From contig JASBTC010000331.1 in assembly GCA_030148625.1 (NCBI GenBank), positions 1-40,907 on the forward strand: a stretch of DNA of 40,907 nucleotides, given 5' to 3'. This document shows positions 8,679 to 16,537 of this stretch, piece after piece. How positions within the stretch are numbered: position 1 is the first letter of the stretch; the number at the start of each line of letters is the position of its first letter. Made by a program: the position numbers and the translations under genes. This DNA comes from Sphingobium sp. Its GTDB lineage: Bacteria; Pseudomonadota; Alphaproteobacteria; Sphingomonadales; Sphingomonadaceae. The notes under the pieces are model-generated. The model worked only from the letters and a program-made list of their open reading frames with translations. It was not told the DNA's origin and did not search any database.

Positions 8679-9992
8679 TCACCCTCCCGCATGGCGCCTG
8701 CTCCTCTCACCCGACTGGCCGTGCCAGGCCAGACGATGCTCCGCCCAGGCCGCGACGCCAATCAGGCGATCGTCGCTGCCGGCCGGGCCGACAAGCTGCA
8801 TCCCGATCGGGAGCCCCTGCGCACCAAGCCCGATCGGCAGGCCGACGCTCGGCCCGCGCAGCAATGTCCACAACCGGCTCATCACCGGATCGCCGGTTCC
8901 ATCGGCGGCGCGGGGCGCCTCACCCAGCGCGGATGGAGCGATCCATGCATCATAGCCCGCGAAGAGGCGGGCAAACTCGGCGCGCACCCAGACGCATTCG
9001 GCCTGCGCCGCGTCGTAATCCCGCTTCGAAATGGCGGCTCCGGCCTCGCAAAGCTGGATGAAGGCCGGGCTCAGCGTCGCGGCATGCACATCCTGCTCGA
9101 AGGCGTAGTTACGCGCCGCTTCGAACGCCATGATCGTCTTGTGAAGCTCGGTCAGCGGTGCGAAACGCGCCGGCAGGGCGATCTCGTCGACCACCGCACC
9201 GGCATCGGCAAGCATCGCAATCGCCGCTTCGGTCAGCGTGCCCACTCCATAGTCCATCTGCCCCCAATGAAAGCCACGGACAAAGCCGATGCGCGGTCGT
9301 TCCACGACCGGCCCCGCAGTGACGGCGCGACCGAGCAGCACGTCGCGCAGCGTCGCCACATCCTCGACCGAGCGGGTGAGTACGCCAAGGCTGTCGAAGG
9401 ATTCGGCGAGCGGCCGAATCCCCGAAAGGCTGAATTCGCCATGGCTGCCCTTGTAACCGACCACGCCGCAAAAGGCCGCCGGCCGCGTCAGCGATGCCGC
9501 GGTCTGCGAACCGAAAGCGGCAGGCACCATGGCGTCTGCGACCGCGGCGGCCGACCCGCTCGACGATCCGCCCGGCGTGCGATCCGTATCATGCGGATTG
9601 CGGGTCTTGCCCGCAGCGAAATAGGCGAACTCGGTCGTCACCGTCTTGCCCATCACGATCGCGCCGGCGCGGCGGCACAAAGCGACGCAGCCCGCATCCC
9701 AGGCCGGACGGCGATCGCGATACGGACCGAAGCCGAGGCCGGTCGGCATGTCGTGGGTGTCGATAATGTCCTTCACGCCGATCGGCACGCCATGGAGCGG
9801 CCCGCTGACCGGCGCGCGGTCGGCCGCGCGCGCGGCGGCGAGAGCCCCCTCGGCATCCAGCCATTGCCACGCGCCGACCTGCGCCTCGCGCTGACCGATC
9901 CGTTCGAGACACGCGCTGACCAATGCTTCCGACGAGAGATCGCCGCCGCGGATGCGGCGGGCGATCTCCGTCAGGGTCAGCGTGTGGAGCAT
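8679..9992 (-). CDS. Amidase-signature family amidohydrolase, candidate maleamate amidase
   Basis: A 437-residue amidase-signature enzyme. The Ser-cisSer-Lys triad is visible: Lys74 in GVKD, Ser143 in GGSSSGS and the nucleophile Ser167 in GSQTAASLTRP. The usual TGGS before the nucleophile is TAAS here, a variation that keeps the Ser. It starts four bases after the nicX-like stop and is followed one base later by the MFS start. In the nicotinate pathway maleamate is hydrolysed by NicF, an isochorismatase-fold enzyme, and no NicF is present here. I infer that this amidase may fill that step (maleamate to maleate and ammonia). It could instead open an amide of the original growth substrate, such as nicotinamide. 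Confidence 0.85.
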   Translation of the reverse strand: MLHTLTLTEIARRIRGGDLSSEALVSACLERIGQREAQVGAWQWLDAEGALAAARAADRAPVSGPLHGVPIGVKDIIDTHDMPTGLGFGPYRDRRPAWDAGCVALCRRAGAIVMGKTVTTEFAYFAAGKTRNPHDTDRTPGGSSSGSAAAVADAMVPAAFGSQTAASLTRPAAFCGVVGYKGSHGEFSLSGIRPLAESFDSLGVLTRSVEDVATLRDVLLGRAVTAGPVVERPRIGFVRGFHWGQMDYGVGTLTEAAIAMLADAGAVVDEIALPARFAPLTELHKTIMAFEAARNYAFEQDVHAATLSPAFIQLCEAGAAISKRDYDAAQAECVWVRAEFARLFAGYDAWIAPSALGEAPRAADGTGDPVMSRLWTLLRGPSVGLPIGLGAQGLPIGMQLVGPAGSDDRLIGVAAWAEHRLAWHGQSGERSRRHAGG

Positions 9993-9996
9993 GACG

Positions 9997-11055
9997 CTAG
10001 CGGATCAGTTTCTGGTCTGCGGGAATGACGTCGCCATTCTCGACCATCGGTTCGCCGTCGAGATAGAGGCTCGCCCCCTTCATGACGATATCGAGGTGCG
10101 CCGGCGTGTTGCGGCTGCCGCCGACATCGGTGTTGGGGCCGGTCGACCACAGCACATTGCCGTAAAAGGCGCGGCCGTCCTGCCCGATGGCGGATTCGCG
10201 ATTGATCAGGCTGATATTGTTCCACAGAGCCATCTCGTCCAGACCCCAGCCGATATGCGCCATGGCATAAGCGTCGGGATCGTTCCACGCCGCCAGGAAA
10301 TGACTGAGATGCTCGGCGTCGAATCCACCGGAAATATCGGTGATGAAACCCTTCTCCACGGTGATGTGGATTTCGCCACGCACGAATTCCTTGAAGGGAT
10401 AGATGATGTCCCCCTCGCGCAGCACGATCTTGCCTTCGCTCTGACCCTCATTGGGCCAGGTATAGGCGAAAGCGCCGGGGAAATGATCCCAGCGGCCGGG
10501 TATGTCGGTATAGCCATATTGCAGGATCGGCGTGTGTGAATATTGGCCAAGCTGATAGGTCAGGTCGGTGCCTGCCGGGCTCGTGATCCGAAGCGTCTTT
10601 GCCGCCGCGATCTTGCTGCCGGCGGCCTCGACGCGCGGGCGCGCATCGGGACGCGCGATCATCCGCGCCAGGATATCGGCCGGCTCGACGACCATCAGCA
10701 CCCGCGTGCCGGCCTTCTGGATCTCGATCTGTTCGGGCGAATGCAGCAGCCCGACCAGGTCGATCAATATATCGGTGCCCTTCAGTATCTCGACGCCCGA
10801 TTTGTGGCCGGTGAGCGGCGTGATGCCCCACAGCGCACCCTGCGCCGTGGTCGGCGTTCCGCCAGCGCTTTTCATCGGCTGCGGCAGGTGCAGATGGAAC
10901 ACTTCCGCACCGAGCCGCTGGCCCGCCGCCACGAACGCCTCGGCATAGAAAGGCCGCGTGCCGGGGCCGCTGAGCACCGCCATCACCTCGCCGGGGCCGA
11001 CCTTGCAGAGCTCGAGCTCGCGTTGAAACAAATCCAGCAGGTCAAGCGCGCTCAT
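9997..11055 (-). CDS. nicX: 2,5-dihydroxypyridine 5,6-dioxygenase (NicX type)
   Basis: A mononuclear iron(II) extradiol-type dioxygenase that opens 2,5-dihydroxypyridine to N-formylmaleamate. The 352-residue length matches NicX. The three Fe ligands known for Pseudomonas NicX (His265, His318, Asp320) are present with a constant offset of two: His267 in AHIGWGLDE, His320 and Asp322 in TPAHLDI. The fold is that of M29 aminopeptidase-like proteins, so the generic label leucyl aminopeptidase is the main alternative; the HxD triad and the operon context argue against it. GGAG sits six bases before the ATG. It lies between an alpha/beta hydrolase and an amidase, the order expected for the following deformylation and deamidation steps. 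Confidence 0.85.
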   Translation of the reverse strand: MSALDLLDLFQRELELCKVGPGEVMAVLSGPGTRPFYAEAFVAAGQRLGAEVFHLHLPQPMKSAGGTPTTAQGALWGITPLTGHKSGVEILKGTDILIDLVGLLHSPEQIEIQKAGTRVLMVVEPADILARMIARPDARPRVEAAGSKIAAAKTLRITSPAGTDLTYQLGQYSHTPILQYGYTDIPGRWDHFPGAFAYTWPNEGQSEGKIVLREGDIIYPFKEFVRGEIHITVEKGFITDISGGFDAEHLSHFLAAWNDPDAYAMAHIGWGLDEMALWNNISLINRESAIGQDGRAFYGNVLWSTGPNTDVGGSRNTPAHLDIVMKGASLYLDGEPMVENGDVIPADQKLIR

Positions 11056-11082
11056 TGGTGACTCCTTCGATCGTCATGTGCT

Positions 11083-12093
11083 TCACGCGGCCAGCAGCGC
11101 ACGCACCTGTTCCCGCAGGAACGCCGCGTCGGCCGGATTGCGTTGGGGATTGCCGGCGACATGCCCCCATTTGCTGGGAATCGGCACCAGCGTCGCCTGT
11201 CCGAGATGCGGCAGTTCCAGCGCGTTGTCGGCAACGCGGAAATAGAGGTCGGTCTGCCCCGGCATCAGCAGGACGCGCGCCTTGATGGCGCCAAGCGCGG
11301 CGGCAAGATCGCCGCGGTAGAGATCATTGTCGCTGATATCGGCGTGATACCAGGTCATCAGATGGGCATGGAGATCGGAACCGTGCCGGGCGGCGAAGCG
11401 TCCGTCCCAGTTCTGCGCCAGATACGCCTCCAGCGCCTCGACCTGGAAGGCATCGCGATACAGCCCCTCGCGGTAGAATGACTGGCTCATCGCCCAGCCC
11501 GCATAGACCCGGCCAAAGGCGCGCAGCGCCTCGTCCGGCTTCGAATGGAAACGCCCCTCGCCCTTATATTGAGGCGCGGCCTGGAGCAGCGCCATCAGCC
11601 CGGCGAGGAACACCTGATTGTGCGGCGCGGTGCGGGCGCTGCCGCAATTGACGACGATCCGTTCGACCATGTCGGGATAGAGCGCGGCCCAGTGATAGGC
11701 CTGCTGCGCCCCCATCGACCAGCCATAGACGCACGCGAGACGCGAGACGCCGAACAGGTCGGCCAACAGGCGCTGCTGCGCGCGGACATTGTCCGCCATC
11801 GAAAGCAGCATCGGATAGGATGCGTTGTTCGACGGGCTCGATGACAGGCCGTTGCCGAACATGTCTACCATCACGATGAACCAGCGGGCGGGATCGAGCA
11901 CGCCGTCCGAACCGATCAGCCACTCCACGTCACCGTGATGCACGCCGAAGCTGGTGGGATAGAGAATCACATTGTCGCGTTCGGGCGAAAGCGTGCCGTG
12001 GGTCTTCCAGCTCAATTGCGCGGCCTGGAGCACGCCGCCTTTCTGCAGCGGCAGATCGCCCAGCTCATAGCTGCCTTGCGTTTCCCAACTCAT
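11083..12093 (-). CDS. Alpha/beta hydrolase of homoserine acetyltransferase family, candidate N-formylmaleamate deformylase
   Basis: A 336-residue alpha/beta hydrolase with nucleophile elbow GWSMG (Ser126), acid Asp282 in PGQTDLYF and His311 in KWGHVAG. The long LSWKTHGTLSPERDN start and overall length match the MetX-like branch, which acts either as acyltransferases or as hydrolases. The start at 12093 has GGAGG nine bases upstream; an ATG at 12138 lies almost in the promoter. As first gene of the operon with nicX it is the candidate for deformylating N-formylmaleamate. NicD is also an alpha/beta hydrolase but shorter (about 260 residues, from memory), so this would be a different branch doing the same job. 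That role is inferred from context only. Confidence 0.75.
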   Translation of the reverse strand: MSWETQGSYELGDLPLQKGGVLQAAQLSWKTHGTLSPERDNVILYPTSFGVHHGDVEWLIGSDGVLDPARWFIVMVDMFGNGLSSSPSNNASYPMLLSMADNVRAQQRLLADLFGVSRLACVYGWSMGAQQAYHWAALYPDMVERIVVNCGSARTAPHNQVFLAGLMALLQAAPQYKGEGRFHSKPDEALRAFGRVYAGWAMSQSFYREGLYRDAFQVEALEAYLAQNWDGRFAARHGSDLHAHLMTWYHADISDNDLYRGDLAAALGAIKARVLLMPGQTDLYFRVADNALELPHLGQATLVPIPSKWGHVAGNPQRNPADAAFLREQVRALLAA

Positions 12094-12124
12094 GCGCGCG
12101 CCAACCTCCACTAACGGCCCGCGT

Positions 12125-12152
12125 TTTATGTGACACATATGATCTAGGTCAA
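12125..12152 (-). promoter_or_regulatory. Predicted promoter of the nicX operon
   Basis: On the minus strand TTGACC (12152-12147) and CATAAA (12130-12125) are separated by 16 bases, a fair sigma-70-type match about 30 bases upstream of the hydrolase start. The spacer contains ATATGATC in the plus-strand sense (12137-12144), the half-site of the palindrome at 16458-16479. Confidence 0.5.
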
Positions 12153-12164
12153 CTACTAATGTAG
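12153..12164. promoter_or_regulatory. Dyad abutting the -35 box of the nicX operon, candidate operator
   Basis: CTAC-TAAT-GTAG, flanked by CAA on the left and, after one extra base, TTG on the right. Read on the minus strand it gives GCTACAT-TAGTAG, close to the GCTACAAA-TAGTAG of the site at 34093. It adjoins the TTGACC -35 box and lies in the divergent region with the FAD monooxygenase gene, so it may control either side. Confidence 0.45.
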
Positions 12165-12251
12165 CTTGTTGGAAACATTTATAGCGGATAAGAGAATAGG
12201 TATCGAAGGTCGAGCGGCCCTGTCTGGCCGCGCGAAAGACGGAGAATGCGA

Positions 12252-13529
12252 ATGGAAGTGATCGTTGCGGGCGCGGGCTTGGGCGGCTTGGTGGCGGCGA
12301 ACAAGCTGCACCGCCTGGGCCACGACGTGACGGTCATCGATGCCGCGCCGGTGCTGCTTCCGCTGGGCGTCGGCATCAACATGCTGCCGCACGGGGCAGG
12401 CATTCTCTACGAACTGGGGCTGGAGGATGCGCTCAACCAGACGGGCATCCAGACCAGCGCCGTCGAGTATCGCACCGAATTCGGCCAGGTGATTCTGCGC
12501 GACCCGCGCGGGCGCAACGCCGGCGATCCCTTTCCGCAATATTCGATCCATCGCGGCCATCTGCACAAGGTGCTGCTCGACGCGGCAACCGCAGCGCTGC
12601 CCGAGGGGCGGATCATGACCGGGCACCGGATCGAGGGTTTCACCCAGACCGCCGATCGCGTCTCCGCCCGGCTCCGGCGGGCGGACGGCAGCGCCGTGAC
12701 GCTGGAGGCAGACCTGCTGATCGGCGCCGACGGCGTCCATTCCGCGCTTTGCAGGCAGATGCACCCCGATGCCGCGCTGACCTTTTCCGGCACGATGATG
12801 TGGCGCGGGGCGGTGGAACGCGAACCCTATATGGACGGGCGCACCATGGTGATCGCCGGCCATCACGATGCCAAGATGGTGATCTATCCGATCTCGGAAG
12901 AGGCGCGGCTTCGCGGCCGCTCGCTGATCAATCTCACCGCCGAGATCCATATCGGCACCAGCGCCAGCTATCCGAAAGAGGACTGGAACCGGCCGGCGGA
13001 CATTGGCGAGTTCATCCATGCCTTCGAACATATGAAGTTCGATTTCCTCGACATCCCCGCCGCGCTGCGCGAGATCGACGACGTATTCGTCTATCCGATG
13101 GTCGATCGCGATCCTTTGCCTTTCTGGAGCCAGGGGCGCGTGACGCTGATGGGCGACAGCGCCCATCCCATGTATCCGATCGGCGCGAACGGTGCCTCGC
13201 AGGCGTTTCTCGACGCCGATGCACTCGACAAGGCGCTGCGCGACCATGCCGATCCGGTGGAAGCGCTGAAGGCCTATGAGCAGCGCCGGCTGCCCGCCGC
13301 CGCCGCCGTGGTCGCCGCGAACCGCGCCAAGGGCCCCGAAGCCGTGCTCCAGCTCGCACGCGAACGCGTCACGGGGCCGGACGACGACATCAGTGCGCTG
13401 ATCTCGCAGGAAGAGATCGACGCCATCACGCGCGGCTATCAGAAAGTGGCCGGATTCGATCCGGAAAGCCTGCAGGCCAAACAGTCCGAGATCGCCGGCA
13501 AGGGCGGAACAACCCGGCTACCAGTATAG
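12252..13529 (+). CDS. FAD-dependent monooxygenase, PhzS-like
   Basis: A single-component class A flavin hydroxylase of about 425 residues. It has the Rossmann motif VIVAGAGLGGLVA at the N-terminus, the DG motif LLIGADGVHS and the second FAD motif VTLMGDSAHPMYPIGANGASQA. The stretches PLGVGINMLPHG and MMWRGAVEREPYMDGRTMVIAG are typical of the PhzS branch rather than of NicC. The ATG at 12252 has GGAGA six bases upstream; the ATG at 12246 touches that site and is less likely. Divergent from the nicX operon and followed by a regulator, it probably hydroxylates an aromatic or N-heterocyclic ring upstream of 2,5-dihydroxypyridine. Its substrate cannot be read from the sequence. Confidence 0.88.
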   Translation: MEVIVAGAGLGGLVAANKLHRLGHDVTVIDAAPVLLPLGVGINMLPHGAGILYELGLEDALNQTGIQTSAVEYRTEFGQVILRDPRGRNAGDPFPQYSIHRGHLHKVLLDAATAALPEGRIMTGHRIEGFTQTADRVSARLRRADGSAVTLEADLLIGADGVHSALCRQMHPDAALTFSGTMMWRGAVEREPYMDGRTMVIAGHHDAKMVIYPISEEARLRGRSLINLTAEIHIGTSASYPKEDWNRPADIGEFIHAFEHMKFDFLDIPAALREIDDVFVYPMVDRDPLPFWSQGRVTLMGDSAHPMYPIGANGASQAFLDADALDKALRDHADPVEALKAYEQRRLPAAAAVVAANRAKGPEAVLQLARERVTGPDDDISALISQEEIDAITRGYQKVAGFDPESLQAKQSEIAGKGGTTRLPV

Positions 13530-13601
13530 CGATGGAGATGCTAGGCAGCGCATATCGGGCTTCGGCCCCGCAGCTGTGCAAAGCGCAAGGCGAGAACGAT
13601 T

Positions 13602-14267
13602 TTGGTAAAACAGGGCAAGTTCCCATCGGAGGAGATGGGCCAGAATAGCGATGAACCGGGCGGGCCCCATATTCCAAGGCCCGCATCGCCCACCGAGTTC
13701 AAACTTGGCGAGCGGGTGCGCGCACTTCGTGCGGCGAAGAGTTTTACCTTGAACGAAGTCGCCGAGCGGGCCGGACTGGCGCGATCGACGCTGTCGAAGA
13801 TCGAGAACGACCACACATCCCCCACTTTCGAAGTCCTCCAGAAGCTCGCCTTCGGGCTGGGCGTGGCGATGGACGAGCTGCTCTCCTCCCCCGCGGCACT
13901 GGCGCCGATCGGCCGCTGGAGCATGACGCGCAACGGTGAGGGCCAGATTCGCGACACCGGCCCCTATACCAGCGAATTCCTCTGTGCCGGCCTGACGCAA
14001 AAGAGCGTGCTGCCGTCAAAGGCACGGGTGCATGCCCGCTCGCTGACCGAGTTCAAGGATTGGGTGCGCCATGAAGGCGACGATTTCCTGCTGGTGATCG
14101 AGGGCGAGATCGAGTTGCACACCGAATTCTACCAGCCACAGCGCATGCAGGCCGGCGACAGCGCCTATTTCGACGCGCGCATGGGCCATCTCTGCATTTC
14201 GGTGAGCAAGGAGGATGCGCTCGTCCTCTGGGTGGGCACCAATCTCAACGAAGTGCAGGTCGGCTGA
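13602..14267 (+). CDS. XRE-family regulator with C-terminal cupin domain
   Basis: About 221 residues: a helix-turn-helix of the XRE type around residues 35-95 (FTLNEVAERAGLARSTLSKIEN, given here as seen) followed by a cupin sensor domain (WVRHEGDDFLLVIEGEI and the final GDSAYFDARMGH). Such proteins usually bind the pathway substrate or an intermediate in the cupin and control the neighbouring catabolic genes. The frame opens with a TTG at 13602 preceded by AAGGCGAG; the ATG at 13635 has GGAGG only two bases away, so the start is uncertain. It lies 72 bases after the FAD monooxygenase, probably co-transcribed. Likely targets are that gene and the divergent nicX operon. Confidence 0.85.
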   Translation: MVKQGKFPSEEMGQNSDEPGGPHIPRPASPTEFKLGERVRALRAAKSFTLNEVAERAGLARSTLSKIENDHTSPTFEVLQKLAFGLGVAMDELLSSPAALAPIGRWSMTRNGEGQIRDTGPYTSEFLCAGLTQKSVLPSKARVHARSLTEFKDWVRHEGDDFLLVIEGEIELHTEFYQPQRMQAGDSAYFDARMGHLCISVSKEDALVLWVGTNLNEVQVG

Positions 14268-14282
14268 TCAAGCCGCGCAGGG

Positions 14283-16379
14283 TCACCGCTTCCCAAGCCG
14301 GTTGGTGAACAGGAACGTCCCCTTGCGGGCCGATGTCAGCACATCCGGGCGCCCGTCGCCATCGACATCCCCCACCGCGATCTGGGTGCCCACGCCCGAG
14401 CGATTGTCGATCAGATGGGGAATCCAGCGCACCGTTCCGCCGACACGGCTGAGCTCGAACCAGTAGAGCACCGGCGGATCGTCGACTTCGCTCTCCTGCG
14501 GCTGGGGGCCGTGCGACCACCAGCGTTTGCCGGTGACGATATCCTGCAGGCCGTCACCATTCATGTCCGCGAAGCCCAGCGCGTGCAGTTCGGTGAAGGC
14601 GACCGAATTGTCGGTTTCCGCCCAGTCGCCGCGCGAGGCGGGGTCGCTTTCCGGGCTGCCCATGATCAGATGCTTCTCCCAGCCGATCCCGCCGGCGGCG
14701 TCGCGGCGCTGCCGGTACCAGGCGAGGCCGGGACCGTGCGCCACCAGGCTGGTGACGATATCCGCCAGCCCGTCGCCATCGACATCCTGGACCGACATCT
14801 GCGCGCCGCCGCGGATGAAGCCGCAGACCGGATCGTCGGTGCGGAAAAGCTGCTTGTGATAGGTCCATAGCCCGGTGTGGCCGGGCTCGGGCTGCTGCCA
14901 CCAACCCTCGCCATTGACGATGTCCAGCCGGCCGTCGCCGTCGATATCGCCCACTCCGGCGCCATGGCCGCGCCAGGTGCCCTTTTCGGAAACCGGCGTG
15001 AAGATCCACGGCTTTGTGACGTCGGCGGGATCGAGGCGCAGGATACCCACTTCGGCATCGTCCCAGCTCGCAAGGCCCGCGCGGCGCATCACGAGTTCGA
15101 GCCGGCCGTCGCCATCGATATCGACCAGATCCTCCTGCTCGTCCGCGACGATCGAGGCGATTTCGTAATTGTCCCAGCTCCGGCTTTCCGCGCCGGGATT
15201 GATGAAGAGATGTGCCGAAAAGGTCGGTTTGCCGCCCAGTCCGAGAATGGCGAGGATATCGGGCCAGCCATCGCCATCGAAATCATGGACCCAGGACTGG
15301 AAAGCGTTGCTGTAGCTGCCGTGCGAAATCGCCGGCACCCGCGCCCCCGGTTCGGACGCCGCTGCGGACGACATGCCGATGCCGGGAATCGACGGCCCGT
15401 CGAGCTGGCCGCCTTGCGGCCCCGCGACATTGGCGGTTTCGGGCGGATAGATCTCGCGCGCGACCGCGAAATCGGGACCCGGATAATAAAAGGGCCCGGC
15501 GACCAGATCGACATGGCCGTCGCGGTTGATATCCCCGATCGACGCTCCTTCCGAATAATAGGCATCGCTCAACTGGCGGCGTTCGAAGCTGGGGTCGGTA
15601 TAGGCCGGCGCGAAGCCGGACGGACGCTCCATCAGGTCGAGCATGCGCAGGTCGCGAAACTGGATCGGCTGTGCACCAGCGACATGCAACCCGATCCGAC
15701 CGAATAGCGGCGCGCGATCCATCCGCGCCGCGGCAAGCCTGCGGCCATTGATCGACGCCGTGATCGCATCGCCGCGCATGACGATCTCCACCTGATTCCA
15801 GCCGGTACGATCGAGCGTGATCGTCACCGACCCGGCGGGGCGCGCCAGCGGCGCACCGCCATGCCCGTCCCTGATCCCTGCACAGGCGAGCGGCCGGCAC
15901 GGGCCGACATCGATCTTGCCGGGCGGGGGTGCCGGCGGCGGCGCGGGCATGACCGTCGCACCGGACAGCGCGCCGGTGCGCGGATCGATCGTGACCCGAT
16001 ACAGCTTGCCGAGATCCGGTCCCGACACTGGAATGTAGATCGCGCTCAACCCGGCGGATGTCGGGGTCGCGCGGACGACGATACCTGCTTTGCAGTCGGT
16101 GCAGCGAAACGCCGCGCGGATCATGAAATCCTGATAAGCGCGATCACTCATCACGATGCTCTCGCCGCCGCGACGCACGCGGCCCTCGAGCACGCCGGCC
16201 TCGGCGCGCCACCCGTCCGAACCGATCTTCTGCCATCCTGCCATGCCCTCGGCAGCCGGACTGACCCAGCGCATCTCGGCACGGGCCGGACGTGCCGCGC
16301 CGGTGAGGACGAGCAGGACGAACGCCACCGCCAGCCATTGCCGCACCCGCGCCAGCATCGATCCCCTGCACACCGTCAT
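14283..16379 (-). CDS. Secreted DUF1080-like domain / FG-GAP repeat protein
   Basis: A 698-residue exported protein with a signal peptide ending ARPARAEM. Residues about 40-255 form a LamG/DUF1080-like jelly roll (GWQKIGSDGWRAEAGVLEG, WNQVEIVMRGDAITASINGR), a fold found in 3-keto-glycoside hydrolases. The rest carries seven calcium-type FG-GAP/VCBS motifs: DINRDGHVD, DFDGDGWPD, DIDGDGRLE, DIDGDGRLD, DVDGDGLAD, DMNGDGLQD and DVDGDGRPD, consistent with one seven-bladed propeller. GGGGAG stands before the ATG at 16379; a start at 16358 is also possible. It is convergent with the XRE-cupin gene, 15 bases away, and divergent from a flavin monooxygenase gene. Function unknown; binding or hydrolysis of a sugar derivative outside the inner membrane is the best guess. 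Confidence 0.85.
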   Translation of the reverse strand: MTVCRGSMLARVRQWLAVAFVLLVLTGAARPARAEMRWVSPAAEGMAGWQKIGSDGWRAEAGVLEGRVRRGGESIVMSDRAYQDFMIRAAFRCTDCKAGIVVRATPTSAGLSAIYIPVSGPDLGKLYRVTIDPRTGALSGATVMPAPPPAPPPGKIDVGPCRPLACAGIRDGHGGAPLARPAGSVTITLDRTGWNQVEIVMRGDAITASINGRRLAAARMDRAPLFGRIGLHVAGAQPIQFRDLRMLDLMERPSGFAPAYTDPSFERRQLSDAYYSEGASIGDINRDGHVDLVAGPFYYPGPDFAVAREIYPPETANVAGPQGGQLDGPSIPGIGMSSAAASEPGARVPAISHGSYSNAFQSWVHDFDGDGWPDILAILGLGGKPTFSAHLFINPGAESRSWDNYEIASIVADEQEDLVDIDGDGRLELVMRRAGLASWDDAEVGILRLDPADVTKPWIFTPVSEKGTWRGHGAGVGDIDGDGRLDIVNGEGWWQQPEPGHTGLWTYHKQLFRTDDPVCGFIRGGAQMSVQDVDGDGLADIVTSLVAHGPGLAWYRQRRDAAGGIGWEKHLIMGSPESDPASRGDWAETDNSVAFTELHALGFADMNGDGLQDIVTGKRWWSHGPQPQESEVDDPPVLYWFELSRVGGTVRWIPHLIDNRSGVGTQIAVGDVDGDGRPDVLTSARKGTFLFTNRLGKR

Positions 16380-16450
16380 GGTTCACTCCCCGATGCCGAA
16401 CGGCCCCAGCCGTGATGTCATCGCTTCGCAAATATCACGCGGGGGCGGCA

Positions 16451-16479
16451 TTGACTATAATTATATGATCATATAATTA
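16451..16479 (+). promoter_or_regulatory. Promoter with 22-bp perfect palindrome over the -10 box, candidate TetR operator
   Basis: TTGACT (16451-16456) and TATAAT (16472-16477) are 15 bases apart, slightly short. The span 16458-16479 is a perfect palindrome with arms TAATTATATGA and TCATATAATTA. Because it is symmetric it also places a TATAAT on the minus strand (16465-16460), facing the FG-GAP gene. An operator covering -10 is the classic layout for TetR repression, and a TetR gene follows the monooxygenase. Confidence 0.65.
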
Positions 16480-16537
16480 ATTATTGTGGCCTGCCGACCC
16501 GGCGGTCGCGACTTCATCGGCAGCAAGGGATTTTCAG

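Noticed and set aside
9997..11055. Calling the NicX-like gene a leucyl aminopeptidase (M29)
   Set aside because: The fold is shared, but His267, His320 and Asp322 match the NicX iron triad and the operon supports a pyridine role.
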